64,000 nt of DNA from Phnomibacter ginsenosidimutans (GCF_009740285.1 NZ_CP046566.1:922501-986500), one strand, 5' to 3'; numbered from the stretch's first letter, positions 31,801 to 39,834 are shown. Notes: generated by a model from the letters alone, not told the origin. A program made the numbers and translations.

Positions 31801-31904
31801 GTCCCGTCTTTTGCATCCGTCACCTTGCCCGTCACTTGTCTCTGAGCATACAATGTTCCCAGCATGCAAAAACATGCCAGTAACAAGGCTGTCACCTTTC
31901 TCAT
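28818..31904 (-). CDS. SusC/RagA-family TonB-linked outer-membrane transporter
   Basis: A TonB-dependent 22-strand barrel of 1028 residues that forms a lidded importer with the SusD protein downstream. After the signal peptide (ending TLYAQ) comes a carboxypeptidase-regulatory-like domain (VTGKVTDAKDGTPLAGVSVK), the TonB-box-containing stretch LEEVVVVAYGSEKKQASTGS, then the plug (VTVQSVSGQPGAASTVRIRG, NPLYVIDGVAV, SVLKDASAASLYGSRAGNGV) and the barrel to the terminal NIKTISFGLNLGL. No anti-sigma or sigma factor is adjacent. The 5' leader holds an inverted repeat at 31939. Confidence 0.97.
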   Translation of the reverse strand: MRKVTALLLACFCMLGTLYAQRQVTGKVTDAKDGTPLAGVSVKVKGTNIGTSTETDGTFTISVSKPNAKLVFSFVGYTEKEVDAAGNTVTVSLSQSTSNDLEEVVVVAYGSEKKQASTGSVSVVKSDMLKERPVTSVEKALQGAAAGVTVQSVSGQPGAASTVRIRGIGSFTASSNPLYVIDGVAVTTGDFTQGSTTANILSTIDPRDIESISVLKDASAASLYGSRAGNGVILINTKKGKTGKTKINVSASNGFSSLAVQKHDVMSTSQYFKYWWDYYYNGRISAGDAPSVAATAANASTISNLAVNPYNNTNPYGAGGVLNSGVKQLYDNDWRDAVTSIGRTQDYSLSLSGGNERTTFYLSGSYFNQEGIVVGSDFKRYSLKLNLENKATDYLKVGVNTSFGFTDQNTPPGAGGAANPIRFADIVSNVYPLYRIDADGNPLVDATGKKIYNYNTPVVFDYNPVGLAENNIYRAQSARALITGFAELSIMPGLKFKSLGGFDFVDLGETQHYNYTNGDGRGVRGRTTKYAPRDIQLTITNTLSYDKTFGNHTLSALVGQEAVRTKYENLIAGATGFPGPGFVELDAAATPTTASSIITEKRLASYLSRINYSFDNKYFVSASFRRDGSSVFGIDSRWGNFWSVGGAWRISQENFMAGIDWLNELKVRGSYGVSGNDNIGRYARLDLYSTGYNYGGGNGAINDQLGNSQLQWEGNKVTDIGVEFTIFKRIKGEFSYFNRGSNAILFNKPLSLLTGFENITTNLADMKNYGFEGLVEIGLMQKKNFDWSVSLNMTTYKNQIQKMSIDSILQGSQRWKVGSDRYQFYLREYAGVDVQTGQPLWYIDGANGKTTTTNWNNATRYENGSALPKFFGGITNKFQFYNFDASVFVFFSVGGKIYDATLASEMDGGNAPGSQLANQSFAAWQKPGDVTNVPRFVPRNTDLGNSASTRFLFDGTYARVKNINIGYSLPSNVIKRLKISNARIYLAAENILTLAKHKGMDPEVEITGIPNNDVPNIKTISFGLNLGL

Positions 31905-31938
31905 AATGTTGTTTTAAATGGTTAAATAAAATACGAAC

Positions 31939-31968
31939 GACTGTACCGTTTGATTGAACGATACAGTC
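31939..31968 (-). promoter_or_regulatory. Inverted repeat in the leader of susC
   Basis: GACTGTACCGTT and AACGATACAGTC (one mismatch in 12) around a 6-nt loop, 35 nt before the susC start. It could be a 5'-UTR hairpin or a regulator site. It lacks a following T tract on the minus strand, so a terminator is unlikely. Confidence 0.45.
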
Positions 31969-32438
31969 ATCCCGCATTACACATTTATGTGACGATGTTT
32001 AATTTTAAAACGAGTTGATATTTATGTATAAAATTTTACTTAATGCATTACTGCATCTAAATGAGTTGATAACTGCTGATAATATTTTTTCTTAAAAAAT
32101 AAGTGGCTTACATCAATGCCAATCTGTTAACAAAACTTTTTGTTTCAGTTTTGGGGGATTGTGCATTTAGTTGGTGACGGTTTATTGCATAAATGCAAAT
32201 AAGTGAGCATATGTCAAAAGATGTGTTGATATGAATTCTGTACAGAAAAATAATCTAAAGGGGGAGCGGCAGATTTTTTTCAGCAAATGCGCAGGAGCGG
32301 AAAAGAAACAATGACATGGCACTTCAGCTGACGATTACGAAGTAGACGTGAACTGTCAGTTCTGGGGTTAGCAATGAGATAGCTCGACCATTACGTTTGT
32401 TATTGAGAGCGGTGTCAGGTACCAAGTACAGGCACAAA
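31969..32438. other. Long AT-rich intergenic region upstream of susC
   Basis: About 470 nt without a credible gene on either strand. It contains small palindromes (ATGCA-TTAC-TGCAT at 32043-32056; TTGCAT-AA-ATGCAA at 32185-32198) and presumably the susC promoter. I find no exact TAnnTTTG match on the minus strand. Confidence 0.5.
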
Positions 32439-32463
32439 AAAAGCGACAACCAGTGTCGCTTTT
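32439..32463 (-). terminator. Terminator of tRNA-Met
   Basis: The stem AAAAGCGAC / GTCGCTTTT with a 7-nt loop and T run lies just beyond the tRNA 3' end on the minus strand. Confidence 0.8.
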
Positions 32464-32470
32464 AGAAGAG

Positions 32471-32544
32471 TAGCGAGGAGCAGACTTGAACTGCCGACCT
32501 TCGGGTTATGAATCCGATGCTCTAACCAGCTGAGCTACCTCGCC
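32471..32544 (-). tRNA. tRNA-Met(CAT)
   Basis: The minus strand gives acceptor GGCGAGG / CCTCGCT with discriminator A, D-arm GCTCAGCTGGTTAGAGC, anticodon loop TTCATAA (CAT at 34-36) and T-arm GGCAGTTCAAGTCTGC. CCA is not encoded. A CAT anticodon can also belong to tRNA-Ile2, the TilS substrate, or to initiator Met; the first pair and D-arm argue against initiator. A truncated copy lies immediately upstream. Confidence 0.92.
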
Positions 32545-32560
32545 ATATTTTTACATTTGG

Positions 32561-32622
32561 CTTTCGGGTTATGAAACCGATGTGCTAACCATCCCGATAG
32601 CTATCGGGAGAACTACCTCGCC
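32561..32622 (-). pseudogene. tRNA-Met fragment interrupted by an 18-bp palindrome
   Basis: Directly upstream of the intact tRNA-Met, the minus strand repeats its 5' half: GGCGAGGTAG, then GGTTAGCACATCGGTTTCAT, then AACCCGAAAG. The D-arm is interrupted by TCCCGATAGCTATCGGGA (32592-32609) and everything after the anticodon arm is missing. It cannot fold as a tRNA. The palindrome is nearly identical to one in the etfB terminator, which suggests a mobile or dispersed palindromic unit that landed in a duplicated tRNA gene. Confidence 0.88.
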
Positions 32623-32691
32623 AAATGGGTTGCAAATGTAGGGGGAAAAACAGTTTTCTGCCAAACACAAGTTTGATTTTCTGCCGGGCTT

Positions 32692-33084
32692 TTATTTTAT
32701 CACTACCCCGCTGATGGTCAGCACCTTGGTTTCTGCCACGTTTACCAGCTTCACCGTAATTTTTTTGGTAAAAGCGCCGGGTTCTTTGGCATCGTACGTA
32801 ACCGTGATGGTGCCCTTGCCACCCGCCATTACCGGCCGCTTCGGAAACTCAGGCTTGGTACAGCCGCATTCGGCCGTGGCGTCTTCAATTATCAGGGGCT
32901 TGGTGCCAGGGTTGGTAAAGCTGAACTCGTAGGTCACGGGCTTTTCCTTGGGTATTTTACCAAAATTGTGGCTGCTGGTTTCAAAGCGGATGAGGGCATC
33001 AACCTTGGCCTGAGCCCACAGCAAACCCGTGAGGCAAAGCAACAGGGCAATGGCCGAAAAGCGGAGTGTTTTGTTCATCTTCAT
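32692..33084 (-). CDS. DUF1573 domain protein (first of a tandem pair)
   Basis: A secreted protein of 130 residues. A signal peptide (about 1-26, ending WAQAK) precedes a single immunoglobulin-like DUF1573 domain: SHNFGKIPKEKPVTYEFSFT, NPGTKPLIIEDATAECGCTK, PEFPKRPVMAGGKGTITVTY. The paired cysteines in ECGCT are typical. The family is very common in Bacteroidota and has no settled function. A paralogue lies just upstream at 33146-33570, after a terminator. Confidence 0.9.
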   Translation of the reverse strand: MKMNKTLRFSAIALLLCLTGLLWAQAKVDALIRFETSSHNFGKIPKEKPVTYEFSFTNPGTKPLIIEDATAECGCTKPEFPKRPVMAGGKGTITVTYDAKEPGAFTKKITVKLVNVAETKVLTISGVVIK

Positions 33085-33100
33085 GGTCGTGAGGGAATGA

Positions 33101-33127
33101 AAAAAGCGCTGTGGTAGCAGCGCTTTT
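33101..33127 (-). terminator. Terminator between the two DUF1573 genes
   Basis: The stem AAAAGCGCTG / CAGCGCTTTT (10 bp) with a short loop is followed by a T run on the minus strand. Confidence 0.85.
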
Positions 33128-33145
33128 CCATATGGTAAAACTCAA

Positions 33146-33570
33146 TTATTGTTTGATTTTGCCAACAGCGCCATTGGCAGGAGCAGGCGTGGCGGGAGTA
33201 GCTTCTACAGTACCGGTAATCATAATTACTTTTTGCTGACCGCCATTGTAGGTAATGGTAATGGGCTTGTCGAAACGACCAGCGGCCGCAGCATTAAAGC
33301 CTACCTTGATTTTTACAGTTTCGCCGGGCGCATAAGCACCAGCCTTGAATTCGGGAGTGGTGCAACCGCAACCGGCTTGTACCATTTCCAGCTTCAGCGA
33401 GTCGCCCAAACCTTTCAGTTCAAAAAAAGTATACACGGGCTTGCCCTGGGCAATTTTGCCAAAGTCGTGTGAGGTTTCATTCAGCCACAGGCTTTCCTTT
33501 TTTCCTGAGCAAAAGTGGTGGTAGCTACCAGCATCAGGCAGGCTACAAAAGCGAGGAATTGTTTCTTCAT
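33146..33570 (-). pseudogene. DUF1573 domain protein (second of the pair), frameshifted
   Basis: The signal peptide MKKQFLAFVACLMLVATTTF (then AQ) is in one frame and the DUF1573 body (VYTFFELKGLGDSLKLEMVQ, AGCGCTTPEFKAGAYAPGE, KVIMITGTVEATPATPAPAN) in another. The break is in the poly-A (coding strand) at 33498-33503: six A where seven give AQEKKESLWLNETSHDFGKI. The corrected product is 141 residues and keeps the CGCT motif. It is upstream of, and in the same orientation as, the first DUF1573 gene. Confidence 0.88.
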
Positions 33571-33714
33571 AAAGTCCGGTTTTTAAGCGTGGTGCTAAAT
33601 TATTGCAATTGAGTGGAATGGCCGCCGCCCGTTCCTGTTAAAATTCCTGTTGTCATGGTTTGGTAAACTATCCACAGCTGCGGCTGGCGGCTATGCCAAT
33701 GCAGCCCGATGCGC

Positions 33715-33722
33715 TACATTTG
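33715..33722 (+). promoter_or_regulatory. Promoter -7 element of the second E1 gene
   Basis: TACATTTG matches TAnnTTTG but ends only 4 nt before the ATG, so the transcript would be leaderless or nearly so. Confidence 0.5.
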
Positions 33723-33726
33723 CGGC

Positions 33727-36114
33727 ATGGAAAATCAGATTGCTGCAGCCCAACATGCTGAAATCCTATCATTTGAAAGTTTTCGGCAGGAGGTTTTAAA
33801 AGATTTTCGGGTGGCTGTAACCAGCAGGCAGGTAAGCCTGATGGGCCGCCGCGAAGTGCTCACCGGAAAAGCCAAGTTTGGCATTTTTGGTGATGGCAAA
33901 GAATTGCCACAGGTGGCACTCGCCAAGTTTTTTAAACCCGGCGACTGGCGCAGCGGCTATTACCGCGACCAAACCTGGATGTTTGCCCTTGGGCAGGCAA
34001 CTGTGCAGCAGTTTTTTGCGCAGCTCTATGCCGACCCTACCAACGAGCACGACCCCTGGAGTGCCGGCCGCCAAATGAATGCCCACTTTACCAGCAAAAA
34101 TGTGAGTGCTGATGGAGAGTGGTACAACCTTACCGAACAATACAATACAGCTACCGATATGGCTCCTACGGCCGGGCAATTGCCCCGCTCTGTAGGCTTG
34201 GCTTTGGCTTCCAAAACTTTCCGTCATTTACCTGAATTACAAGAGCTGAAACACCTGAGCCAGCAAGGCAATGAAGTGTGCTTTTGCTCCATCGGCGATG
34301 CCAGCACCAGTGAAGGCCATTTTTGGGAAACGGTGAATGCGGCATGTGTACAGCAAATTCCGTTGGCCCTGTTTGTATGGGATGATGGCTATGGCATTTC
34401 CGTACCCAAATCCATTCAAACAACCAAGGGCAGTATTTCTGAAGCCTTAAAAGGTTTTGAAATAACCACCGGCACCAACGGCATGCACATTTACAAGGTA
34501 AAAGCATGGGATTATGCCGGCATGTGCGAAGCCTTTGAACATGGCATTACCATTTGCCGGGAGCAACACATTCCTGTGCTGTTTCATGTAGAAGAGGTAA
34601 CACAACCACAAGGCCATAGCACCAGTGGCAGCCACGAACGTTACAAATCGGCCGAGCGGCTGGAGTGGGAGCGGGAATGGGATTGCAATAAGAAATTTAA
34701 GGAGTGGATTATCGCCAACGAGCTGGCTACAGAAGAGGAGCTCGACGATATAGAAATTGAAATCAAGCAACACATTGTAGAGAGTAAAAACAAAGCATGG
34801 GCCGATTATCTGGTGCCCATAAAAGAACAAGCCGCACAAGTGCTGAGCTTGTTGCAGCAAGCTATCGATACCGGTGCTGGCGATACCGAAAAAATAACTG
34901 CAGCACTCAACGAACTGCAGCAAAACAAAGAGCCGATGCGCCGCAATGTGCTGAAGGCGTTAGCTACCGGCATCGACTTTAGTAGCGGTTATGTATTGCA
35001 GCAAATGTTGCAATACCGTGAAGGATTGCAGCAGCTCAACGAAGGTCTTTACAATTCTCATTTGTATGCTACTGGTAGTGCCAGTGCTCTCCAGGTAAAT
35101 GCAGTAGCGCCGAATTATCACGAAGAGTCGCCTACCATTAATGGTTATGAAGTACTCAACCGGTATTTCGATGAGCTGTTTACCAACAACAAACGGGTAG
35201 TTGCTTTTGGTGAAGACCTTGGCAATATTGGCGACGTAAATCAGGGCTTTGCGGGCTTGCAGCAAAAGCATGGCATCGGCCGCATATTTGATACCGGCAT
35301 TCGTGAAGCTACCATTATGGGTCAGGGCATTGGCATGGCACTGCGTGGCTTGCGTCCCATTGCCGAAATACAATACCTCGATTATTTGCTGTATGGCTTG
35401 CAACAACTGAGTGACGATGTAGCCACCCTGCAATACCGTACCAATGGCCAGCAGAGTTGCCCCATCATTGTGCGTACCCGTGGCCATCGGCTGGAAGGTA
35501 TTTGGCACAGCGGCAGCCCCATGGGTATGATTATAAACAGCCTGCGTGGCATGCACATATGTGTGCCCCGCAACATGGTACAAGCAGCCGGCATGTACAA
35601 TACCTTGCTCGATAGCATTGATCCTGCATTGGTGATTGAATGTTTGAATGGCTACCGGCTGAAAGAACAACTGCCTGCCAACCTGATGGACATGCGTGTG
35701 CCGCTGGGTGTGCCCGAAGTATTGCGGGAAGGTGCTGATATCAGCATTGTTTCTTACGGCTCTACACTGCGCATTGTAGCAGATGCTGCTGAGCGGTTGG
35801 CTCAGTTGGGTGTAGATGTAGAAATCATAGATGTACAAACGTTACTGCCTTTTGATATTCACCACAACATTGTGGCTTCATTGAAAAAAACAAACCGCAT
35901 TTTGTTTGTAGATGAAGATGTGCCCGGTGGCGCTGCTGCATTTATGTACAACCATGTAATGGAAGTACAGGGCGGCTACAGGTGGCTGGATGCAACCCCT
36001 CGTACACTCACTGCAAAAGCACATCGTCCTGCGTATGGCAGCGATGGCGACTACTTTAGCAAACCCAATGCTGAAGATGTAGTACGTGTGGTAAAAGAGA
36101 TGATGGCAGAATAA
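33727..36114 (+). CDS. Fused 2-oxoacid dehydrogenase E1 (alpha-beta), long form
   Basis: A ThDP-dependent E1 of 795 residues with alpha and beta parts in one chain. The alpha part has SLMGRREVLTGKAKFGIFGD, SGYYRDQTWMFALG, PWSAGRQMNAHF, and the ThDP motif FCSIGDASTSEGHFWETVNA ending in VWDDGYGISVPKS. The beta part begins near 480 (TINGYEVLNRYFDELFTNNK) with VVAFGEDLGNIGDVNQGFAG, GIREATIMGQGIGMALRGLR and VRTRGHRLEGIWHSGSPMGM. It probably serves a branched-chain or related 2-oxoacid complex; E2 and E3 are not in the window. The frame extends to 33709, but ATG 33727 follows the promoter element. It heads a run with a TRIC channel, phzF and folE. Confidence 0.93.
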   Translation: MENQIAAAQHAEILSFESFRQEVLKDFRVAVTSRQVSLMGRREVLTGKAKFGIFGDGKELPQVALAKFFKPGDWRSGYYRDQTWMFALGQATVQQFFAQLYADPTNEHDPWSAGRQMNAHFTSKNVSADGEWYNLTEQYNTATDMAPTAGQLPRSVGLALASKTFRHLPELQELKHLSQQGNEVCFCSIGDASTSEGHFWETVNAACVQQIPLALFVWDDGYGISVPKSIQTTKGSISEALKGFEITTGTNGMHIYKVKAWDYAGMCEAFEHGITICREQHIPVLFHVEEVTQPQGHSTSGSHERYKSAERLEWEREWDCNKKFKEWIIANELATEEELDDIEIEIKQHIVESKNKAWADYLVPIKEQAAQVLSLLQQAIDTGAGDTEKITAALNELQQNKEPMRRNVLKALATGIDFSSGYVLQQMLQYREGLQQLNEGLYNSHLYATGSASALQVNAVAPNYHEESPTINGYEVLNRYFDELFTNNKRVVAFGEDLGNIGDVNQGFAGLQQKHGIGRIFDTGIREATIMGQGIGMALRGLRPIAEIQYLDYLLYGLQQLSDDVATLQYRTNGQQSCPIIVRTRGHRLEGIWHSGSPMGMIINSLRGMHICVPRNMVQAAGMYNTLLDSIDPALVIECLNGYRLKEQLPANLMDMRVPLGVPEVLREGADISIVSYGSTLRIVADAAERLAQLGVDVEIIDVQTLLPFDIHHNIVASLKKTNRILFVDEDVPGGAAAFMYNHVMEVQGGYRWLDATPRTLTAKAHRPAYGSDGDYFSKPNAEDVVRVVKEMMAE

Positions 36115-36137
36115 ATGTATTGGCAACAGTATTTTGT

Positions 36138-36169
36138 AACAGCTGTGTGGCCTTTGCTGCACAGCTGTT
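36138..36169 (+). terminator. Hairpin between the E1 gene and the TRIC gene
   Basis: The stem AACAGCTGTG / CACAGCTGTT has a 12-nt loop but lacks a true T tract (TGTATT). It may be a weak terminator or attenuator. Confidence 0.4.
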
Positions 36170-36190
36170 GTATTAACAAGCAAACACCAC

Positions 36191-36826
36191 ATGCCCGAAA
36201 TCAATTTTCTCTTGCTCATTGATGTACTGGGCACAGCCAGTTTCGCCATCAGCGGTGCCCGTATGGCATTGCAAAAACAACTCGATGTATTTGGTGTCAT
36301 TATCATTTCGTTTGTCACCTCTATTGGTGGTGGTACCATTCGGGATGTACTGATGGGCAACTTTCCTGTAAACTGGATGCGCAATGAACTCATTATTGCG
36401 GTGATACTGGTAGCTTGCATTGGTACCATGCTGGTGCGTGGCTTGCATCAAAAATTATCAACCACTTTATTTCTCTTTGATTCACTCGGGCTTGGCTTGT
36501 TTACCATTGCCGGTATGAGCATTGCATTGTCTGCGGGTTATTCGCCGGGCATGAGTATTGCCATGGGTACCATCAGTGCCTGTTTTGGCGGTGTCATCAG
36601 AGATGTGTTGCTCAATCAGGTACCGCTCATTTTTCACAAAGAAATTTATGCCTCTGCCTGCATTGCCGGAGGGCTTTTGTATTATGGCCTTACACAAATG
36701 AATGTATCGCAGCATCTTGCTGAAATAGTGAGTATTATTACCATCGTTTTGATTCGGGTAGTTGCCGTGAGGTTCAACCTCTCTTTACCCGCTATTCATC
36801 CATCCTCAACGCCTACAGAAAAATGA
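36191..36826 (+). CDS. TRIC-family cation channel protein (UPF0126/YicG type)
   Basis: An inner-membrane protein of 211 residues made of two repeats of the UPF0126 module: LLLIDVLGTASFAISGARMA ... SIGGGTIRDVLMGNFP and DSLGLGLFTIAGMSIALSAG ... ACFGGVIRDVLLNQVP. The two GGG(T/V)IRDVL motifs are the family hallmark and line the pore. It is a prokaryotic trimeric intracellular cation channel homologue, probably K+ conducting. The stop overlaps the phzF start by 4 nt (ATGA). Confidence 0.95.
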   Translation: MPEINFLLLIDVLGTASFAISGARMALQKQLDVFGVIIISFVTSIGGGTIRDVLMGNFPVNWMRNELIIAVILVACIGTMLVRGLHQKLSTTLFLFDSLGLGLFTIAGMSIALSAGYSPGMSIAMGTISACFGGVIRDVLLNQVPLIFHKEIYASACIAGGLLYYGLTQMNVSQHLAEIVSIITIVLIRVVAVRFNLSLPAIHPSSTPTEK

Positions 36827-37632
36827 ACCTAACCATTTACCAGGTCGATGCATTTACCGACGAATTGTTTAAGGGCAATCCTGCGGCCATTGTGCCACTC
36901 AAGCAATGGTTGCCCGACGATGTAATGCAACGCATTGCCATGGAAAACAACCTGGCCGAAACAGCTTTTTTTGTGCCACTCTATCCCGGTGCCCATGGCG
37001 GTGCCGATTATCATATCCGCTGGTTTACACCTACGCTTGAGATTGATTTGTGCGGCCATGCAACAGTGGCCACAGCTTTTGTGATTGATAAAATGTTGAA
37101 GACAGGTGAGCAACACATCACCTTTAGTACACAAACAGCCGGCCATCTCGAAGTAACCATTCAGGACGATTGGTATCTACTCGATTTTCCGGCCCGTATG
37201 CCAGAGCCGGTAGTGGCTCCATCTTTGTTGTACAAGGCTTTGGGCGTAAGCAATGTGGTGGAAATACTGAAGTCGAGAGATTATTTTGTAGTGTTGGAAA
37301 ATGAAGATGCGGTGCGGGAAGTGAAGCCAGACATGACCTTGCTGAAACAATTGGATACCACAGGTGTAATAGTAACAGCAAAGGGCTACAAGGCCGATGC
37401 GGTAAGCCGCTGTTTTTACCCCAAAGCCGGTGTAGATGAAGATCCGGTAACGGGTAGTGCTCACTGTAATGTAGTACCATACTGGAGCCAGCAGCTACAA
37501 AAAACACAGTTGGTATGCCGGCAAATTTCGGCAAGGGGAGGTGAGTTGGTTTGCGAACATCGTGGCGATAGAGTGATACTCGGTGGCAAAGCGGTGTTGT
37601 ACATGAAAGGTGAGATTTATTTACAGCAATAA
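36823..37632 (+). CDS. PhzF-family isomerase
   Basis: A protein of 269 residues with the diaminopimelate-epimerase-like PhzF fold. The N-terminal YQVDAFTDELFKGNPAAIVP contains the family GNPA motif, the catalytic acid Glu46 lies in NNLAETAFFVP, and the second half has VDEDPVTGSAHCNVVPYWSQ and the closing ARGGELVCEHRGDRVILGG. Most non-phenazine members have unknown substrates. It is translationally coupled to the TRIC gene and is followed by folE after 9 nt. Confidence 0.95.
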   Translation: MNLTIYQVDAFTDELFKGNPAAIVPLKQWLPDDVMQRIAMENNLAETAFFVPLYPGAHGGADYHIRWFTPTLEIDLCGHATVATAFVIDKMLKTGEQHITFSTQTAGHLEVTIQDDWYLLDFPARMPEPVVAPSLLYKALGVSNVVEILKSRDYFVVLENEDAVREVKPDMTLLKQLDTTGVIVTAKGYKADAVSRCFYPKAGVDEDPVTGSAHCNVVPYWSQQLQKTQLVCRQISARGGELVCEHRGDRVILGGKAVLYMKGEIYLQQ

Positions 37633-37641
37633 AAGAGCGTT

Positions 37642-38238
37642 ATGGCGTACAAGAAAACAGAACAGTATGATGAACAAGTGACCGCAGACCTTGCAGCGGC
37701 CTATCGCCAAACCTTGGCATTGCTGGGCGAAGATGTGCAGCGGGAAGGTTTGGAAAAAACACCGGAGCGGGTGGCTAAAGCCATGCAATACCTTACACAA
37801 GGGTATCAGCAAAATGCCATCGACATTCTCAACTCTGCCAAGTTTAATGAAGATGTGAGTGAAATGGTGATAGTGAAAGACATTGAACTGTACAGCCTTT
37901 GCGAACACCACATGCTGCCCTTTGTGGGCAAAGCGCATGTTGCATACATACCCAATGGTTACATTACCGGCCTTAGCAAAATTGCCCGTGTGGTAGATGT
38001 GTTTGCCCGCCGCCTGCAAGTGCAGGAAAGACTGACAACGCAAATCCTGGCATCGATAGATGAGGCACTCAACCCAATGGGTGTAGCGGTGGTGATTGAA
38101 GCCAGCCATTTTTGCATGATGATGCGGGGCGTCAGCAAGCAGAACTCCGTTACAACTACATCGGCTTTCAGCGGTGCTTTTACCAAAGAACCAACCCGCA
38201 GCGAATTTTTGCGGTTGATTGGTGCGAAGCTGAGTTAG
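37642..38238 (+). CDS. folE: GTP cyclohydrolase I
   Basis: Converts GTP to dihydroneopterin triphosphate, the first step of folate and tetrahydrobiopterin synthesis. At 198 residues it has type I length. Zinc ligands are seen as Cys87 and His90 in [20 protein letters not shown] and Cys158 in [12 protein letters not shown]; the GTP-binding [20 protein letters not shown] and the terminal LIGA are also present. It is the last gene of the E1-TRIC-phzF run and overlaps the convergent next gene by 4 nt. Confidence 0.97.
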   Translation: MAYKKTEQYDEQVTADLAAAYRQTLALLGEDVQREGLEKTPERVAKAMQYLTQGYQQNAIDILNSAKFNEDVSEMVIVKDIELYSLCEHHMLPFVGKAHVAYIPNGYITGLSKIARVVDVFARRLQVQERLTTQILASIDEALNPMGVAVVIEASHFCMMMRGVSKQNSVTTTSAFSGAFTKEPTRSEFLRLIGAKLS

Positions 38239-38825
38239 TGTTTGACTTCAAAGCCCCACGGTGCTGGCGGCGGCGCCACAGGTTTTGATAAATCAAAACG
38301 AATGCTGTATTGTCTGTCGCTGCCTATGCGGCGCAGGTTGTAGCTGAAGTATTGGTTCATCTGCAATTCCATCCACCACACGTTAGCGGCAGCATTGGGC
38401 AATAGATTTACAGTAAACTGATCGGCTGGAAAATATTGTACAGTAGGCATACCGGTACTGGTAGCCAATCCGCCGTACTGTGTCACTTTATCAGGATGGC
38501 CATCTTCATGCCGGTGATCGTGGCGCAATTCAATCAAAGAATCTTTCAGTGTAAGCACCCATGTACGTGACCGGTTGTTACCTACATGAAAAGGAATGCG
38601 GATTTCATGGCTACTGCATTGTATCACATGCATCAGCAATGTCTTGTTGGCAAAGTTTGTATCATTGGCAGGTGCCTGAGTGACGGTGCCCGCAAATGCT
38701 TTACCACAAAGGCTTTGCAGGTTTTTCCAAAATTGTATTGAAGCTGCGCCTGAGGATGAACTGCTTTGTGCATGAACCGAAACCGAGAAACAAACACTCA
38801 TGAAAAACAGATACATCAATTTCAT
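38235..38825 (-). CDS. Secreted protein of unknown function
   Basis: About 196 residues from the chosen start ATG 38825 ([20 protein letters not shown]), which begins a clean signal peptide; the frame is open upstream to 38924. The mature part has a serine-rich linker, then [20 protein letters not shown], the histidine/acid-rich [20 protein letters not shown] and a beta-rich end ([17 protein letters not shown]). I do not recognise a family. Downstream it overlaps folE by 4 nt on the opposite strand. Confidence 0.78.
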   Translation of the reverse strand: MKLMYLFFMSVCFSVSVHAQSSSSSGAASIQFWKNLQSLCGKAFAGTVTQAPANDTNFANKTLLMHVIQCSSHEIRIPFHVGNNRSRTWVLTLKDSLIELRHDHRHEDGHPDKVTQYGGLATSTGMPTVQYFPADQFTVNLLPNAAANVWWMELQMNQYFSYNLRRIGSDRQYSIRFDLSKPVAPPPAPWGFEVKH

Positions 38826-38933
38826 ACGCAACATTTTAATGCAAGAAGCTCTTGCTGTATCCGGGCAAGATAGCGGATGGAAATCAGTTGTGAAACTTGA
38901 ATATTCAGCATCTTTGCGGCTCATCTTTTATTT

Positions 38934-39815
38934 ATGAGTAAACACGCCTTTGTATTTCCCGGTCAGGGTGCCCAGTTCAGCGGAATGGGCAAGCAACTGT
39001 ATGAAACCAGCGAAGCGGCCAAAGCATTGTTTGAGCAGGCCAACGACATTCTCGGCTTTCGCATTTCCGACATCATGTTTGCCGGTACCGATGAAGAACT
39101 GCGCCAAACCAAAGTAACACAGCCGGCTGTTTTTTTGCATGCATATGTAGCTTTTAAGATGCAGGCTACCGAGCAACCAGCCATGGTGGCTGGTCACTCG
39201 TTGGGCGAATTCACGGCATTGGTGGCCAATGGCTGCCTGAGTTTTGAAGATGGCCTGCGGTTGGTAAAAGCCCGTGCCTTTGCCATGCAGCATGCCTGCG
39301 AAGCAGAGCCCGGAACCATGGCCGCCATTCTTGGTTTGGAGGATAGCAAAGTAGAAGAAATATGCGCCGGTATTGATGAAGTAGTAGTAGCAGCGAATTA
39401 CAACTGCCCCGGTCAGTTGGTGATTAGTGGTTCTACCAAAGGCATTGAAATTGCTTGTGAGCAAATGAAAGCTGCCGGTGCAAAACGGGCATTGCCTCTG
39501 CCTGTCGGTGGTGCTTTTCACAGCCCTTTGATGCGCCACGCCGAAGCTGAATTGATTGCAGCTATTGAAGCAGCACAATTCAACGAACCTTCTTGCCCCG
39601 TGTATCAAAATGTAGTAGCAAAAGCGGTAACCAATCCTGCAGAAATCAAAGCCAACCTGATTGCTCAACTCACCGGCCCTGTAAAGTGGACGCAGTGTGT
39701 GCAGGCCATGGTGGCTGATGGCGCCAGTCAGTTCACAGAGTGCGGCCCCGGCAAAGTGTTGCAAGGGTTGGTACAAAAAATCAACAAAGAAGTAGCGGTG
39801 AGTGGCTTGAGTTAA
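38934..39815 (+). CDS. fabD: Malonyl-CoA:ACP transacylase
   Basis: Loads malonate onto acyl carrier protein for fatty-acid synthesis. At 293 residues it has family length. The N-terminal FVFPGQGAQFSGMGK, the nucleophile Ser89 in VAGHSLGEFTALVA, the malonate-binding Arg in LRLVKARAFAMQ (KARAFAM) and the catalytic His196 in PVGGAFHSPLM are all present. It stands alone and ends at a strong bidirectional hairpin. A fabH remnant lies at 46279. Confidence 0.97.
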   Translation: MSKHAFVFPGQGAQFSGMGKQLYETSEAAKALFEQANDILGFRISDIMFAGTDEELRQTKVTQPAVFLHAYVAFKMQATEQPAMVAGHSLGEFTALVANGCLSFEDGLRLVKARAFAMQHACEAEPGTMAAILGLEDSKVEEICAGIDEVVVAANYNCPGQLVISGSTKGIEIACEQMKAAGAKRALPLPVGGAFHSPLMRHAEAELIAAIEAAQFNEPSCPVYQNVVAKAVTNPAEIKANLIAQLTGPVKWTQCVQAMVADGASQFTECGPGKVLQGLVQKINKEVAVSGLS

Positions 39816-39834
39816 GCTTGCTGCATGGTCATAA

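Noticed and set aside
32561-32622. A second functional tRNA-Met
   Set aside because: It lacks the T-arm and acceptor 3' side and has an insertion in the D-arm, so it cannot fold as a tRNA.
34960-35838. A 292-codon minus-strand frame
   Set aside because: It is antisense to the second E1 gene; no recognisable domain and shadow-like composition.
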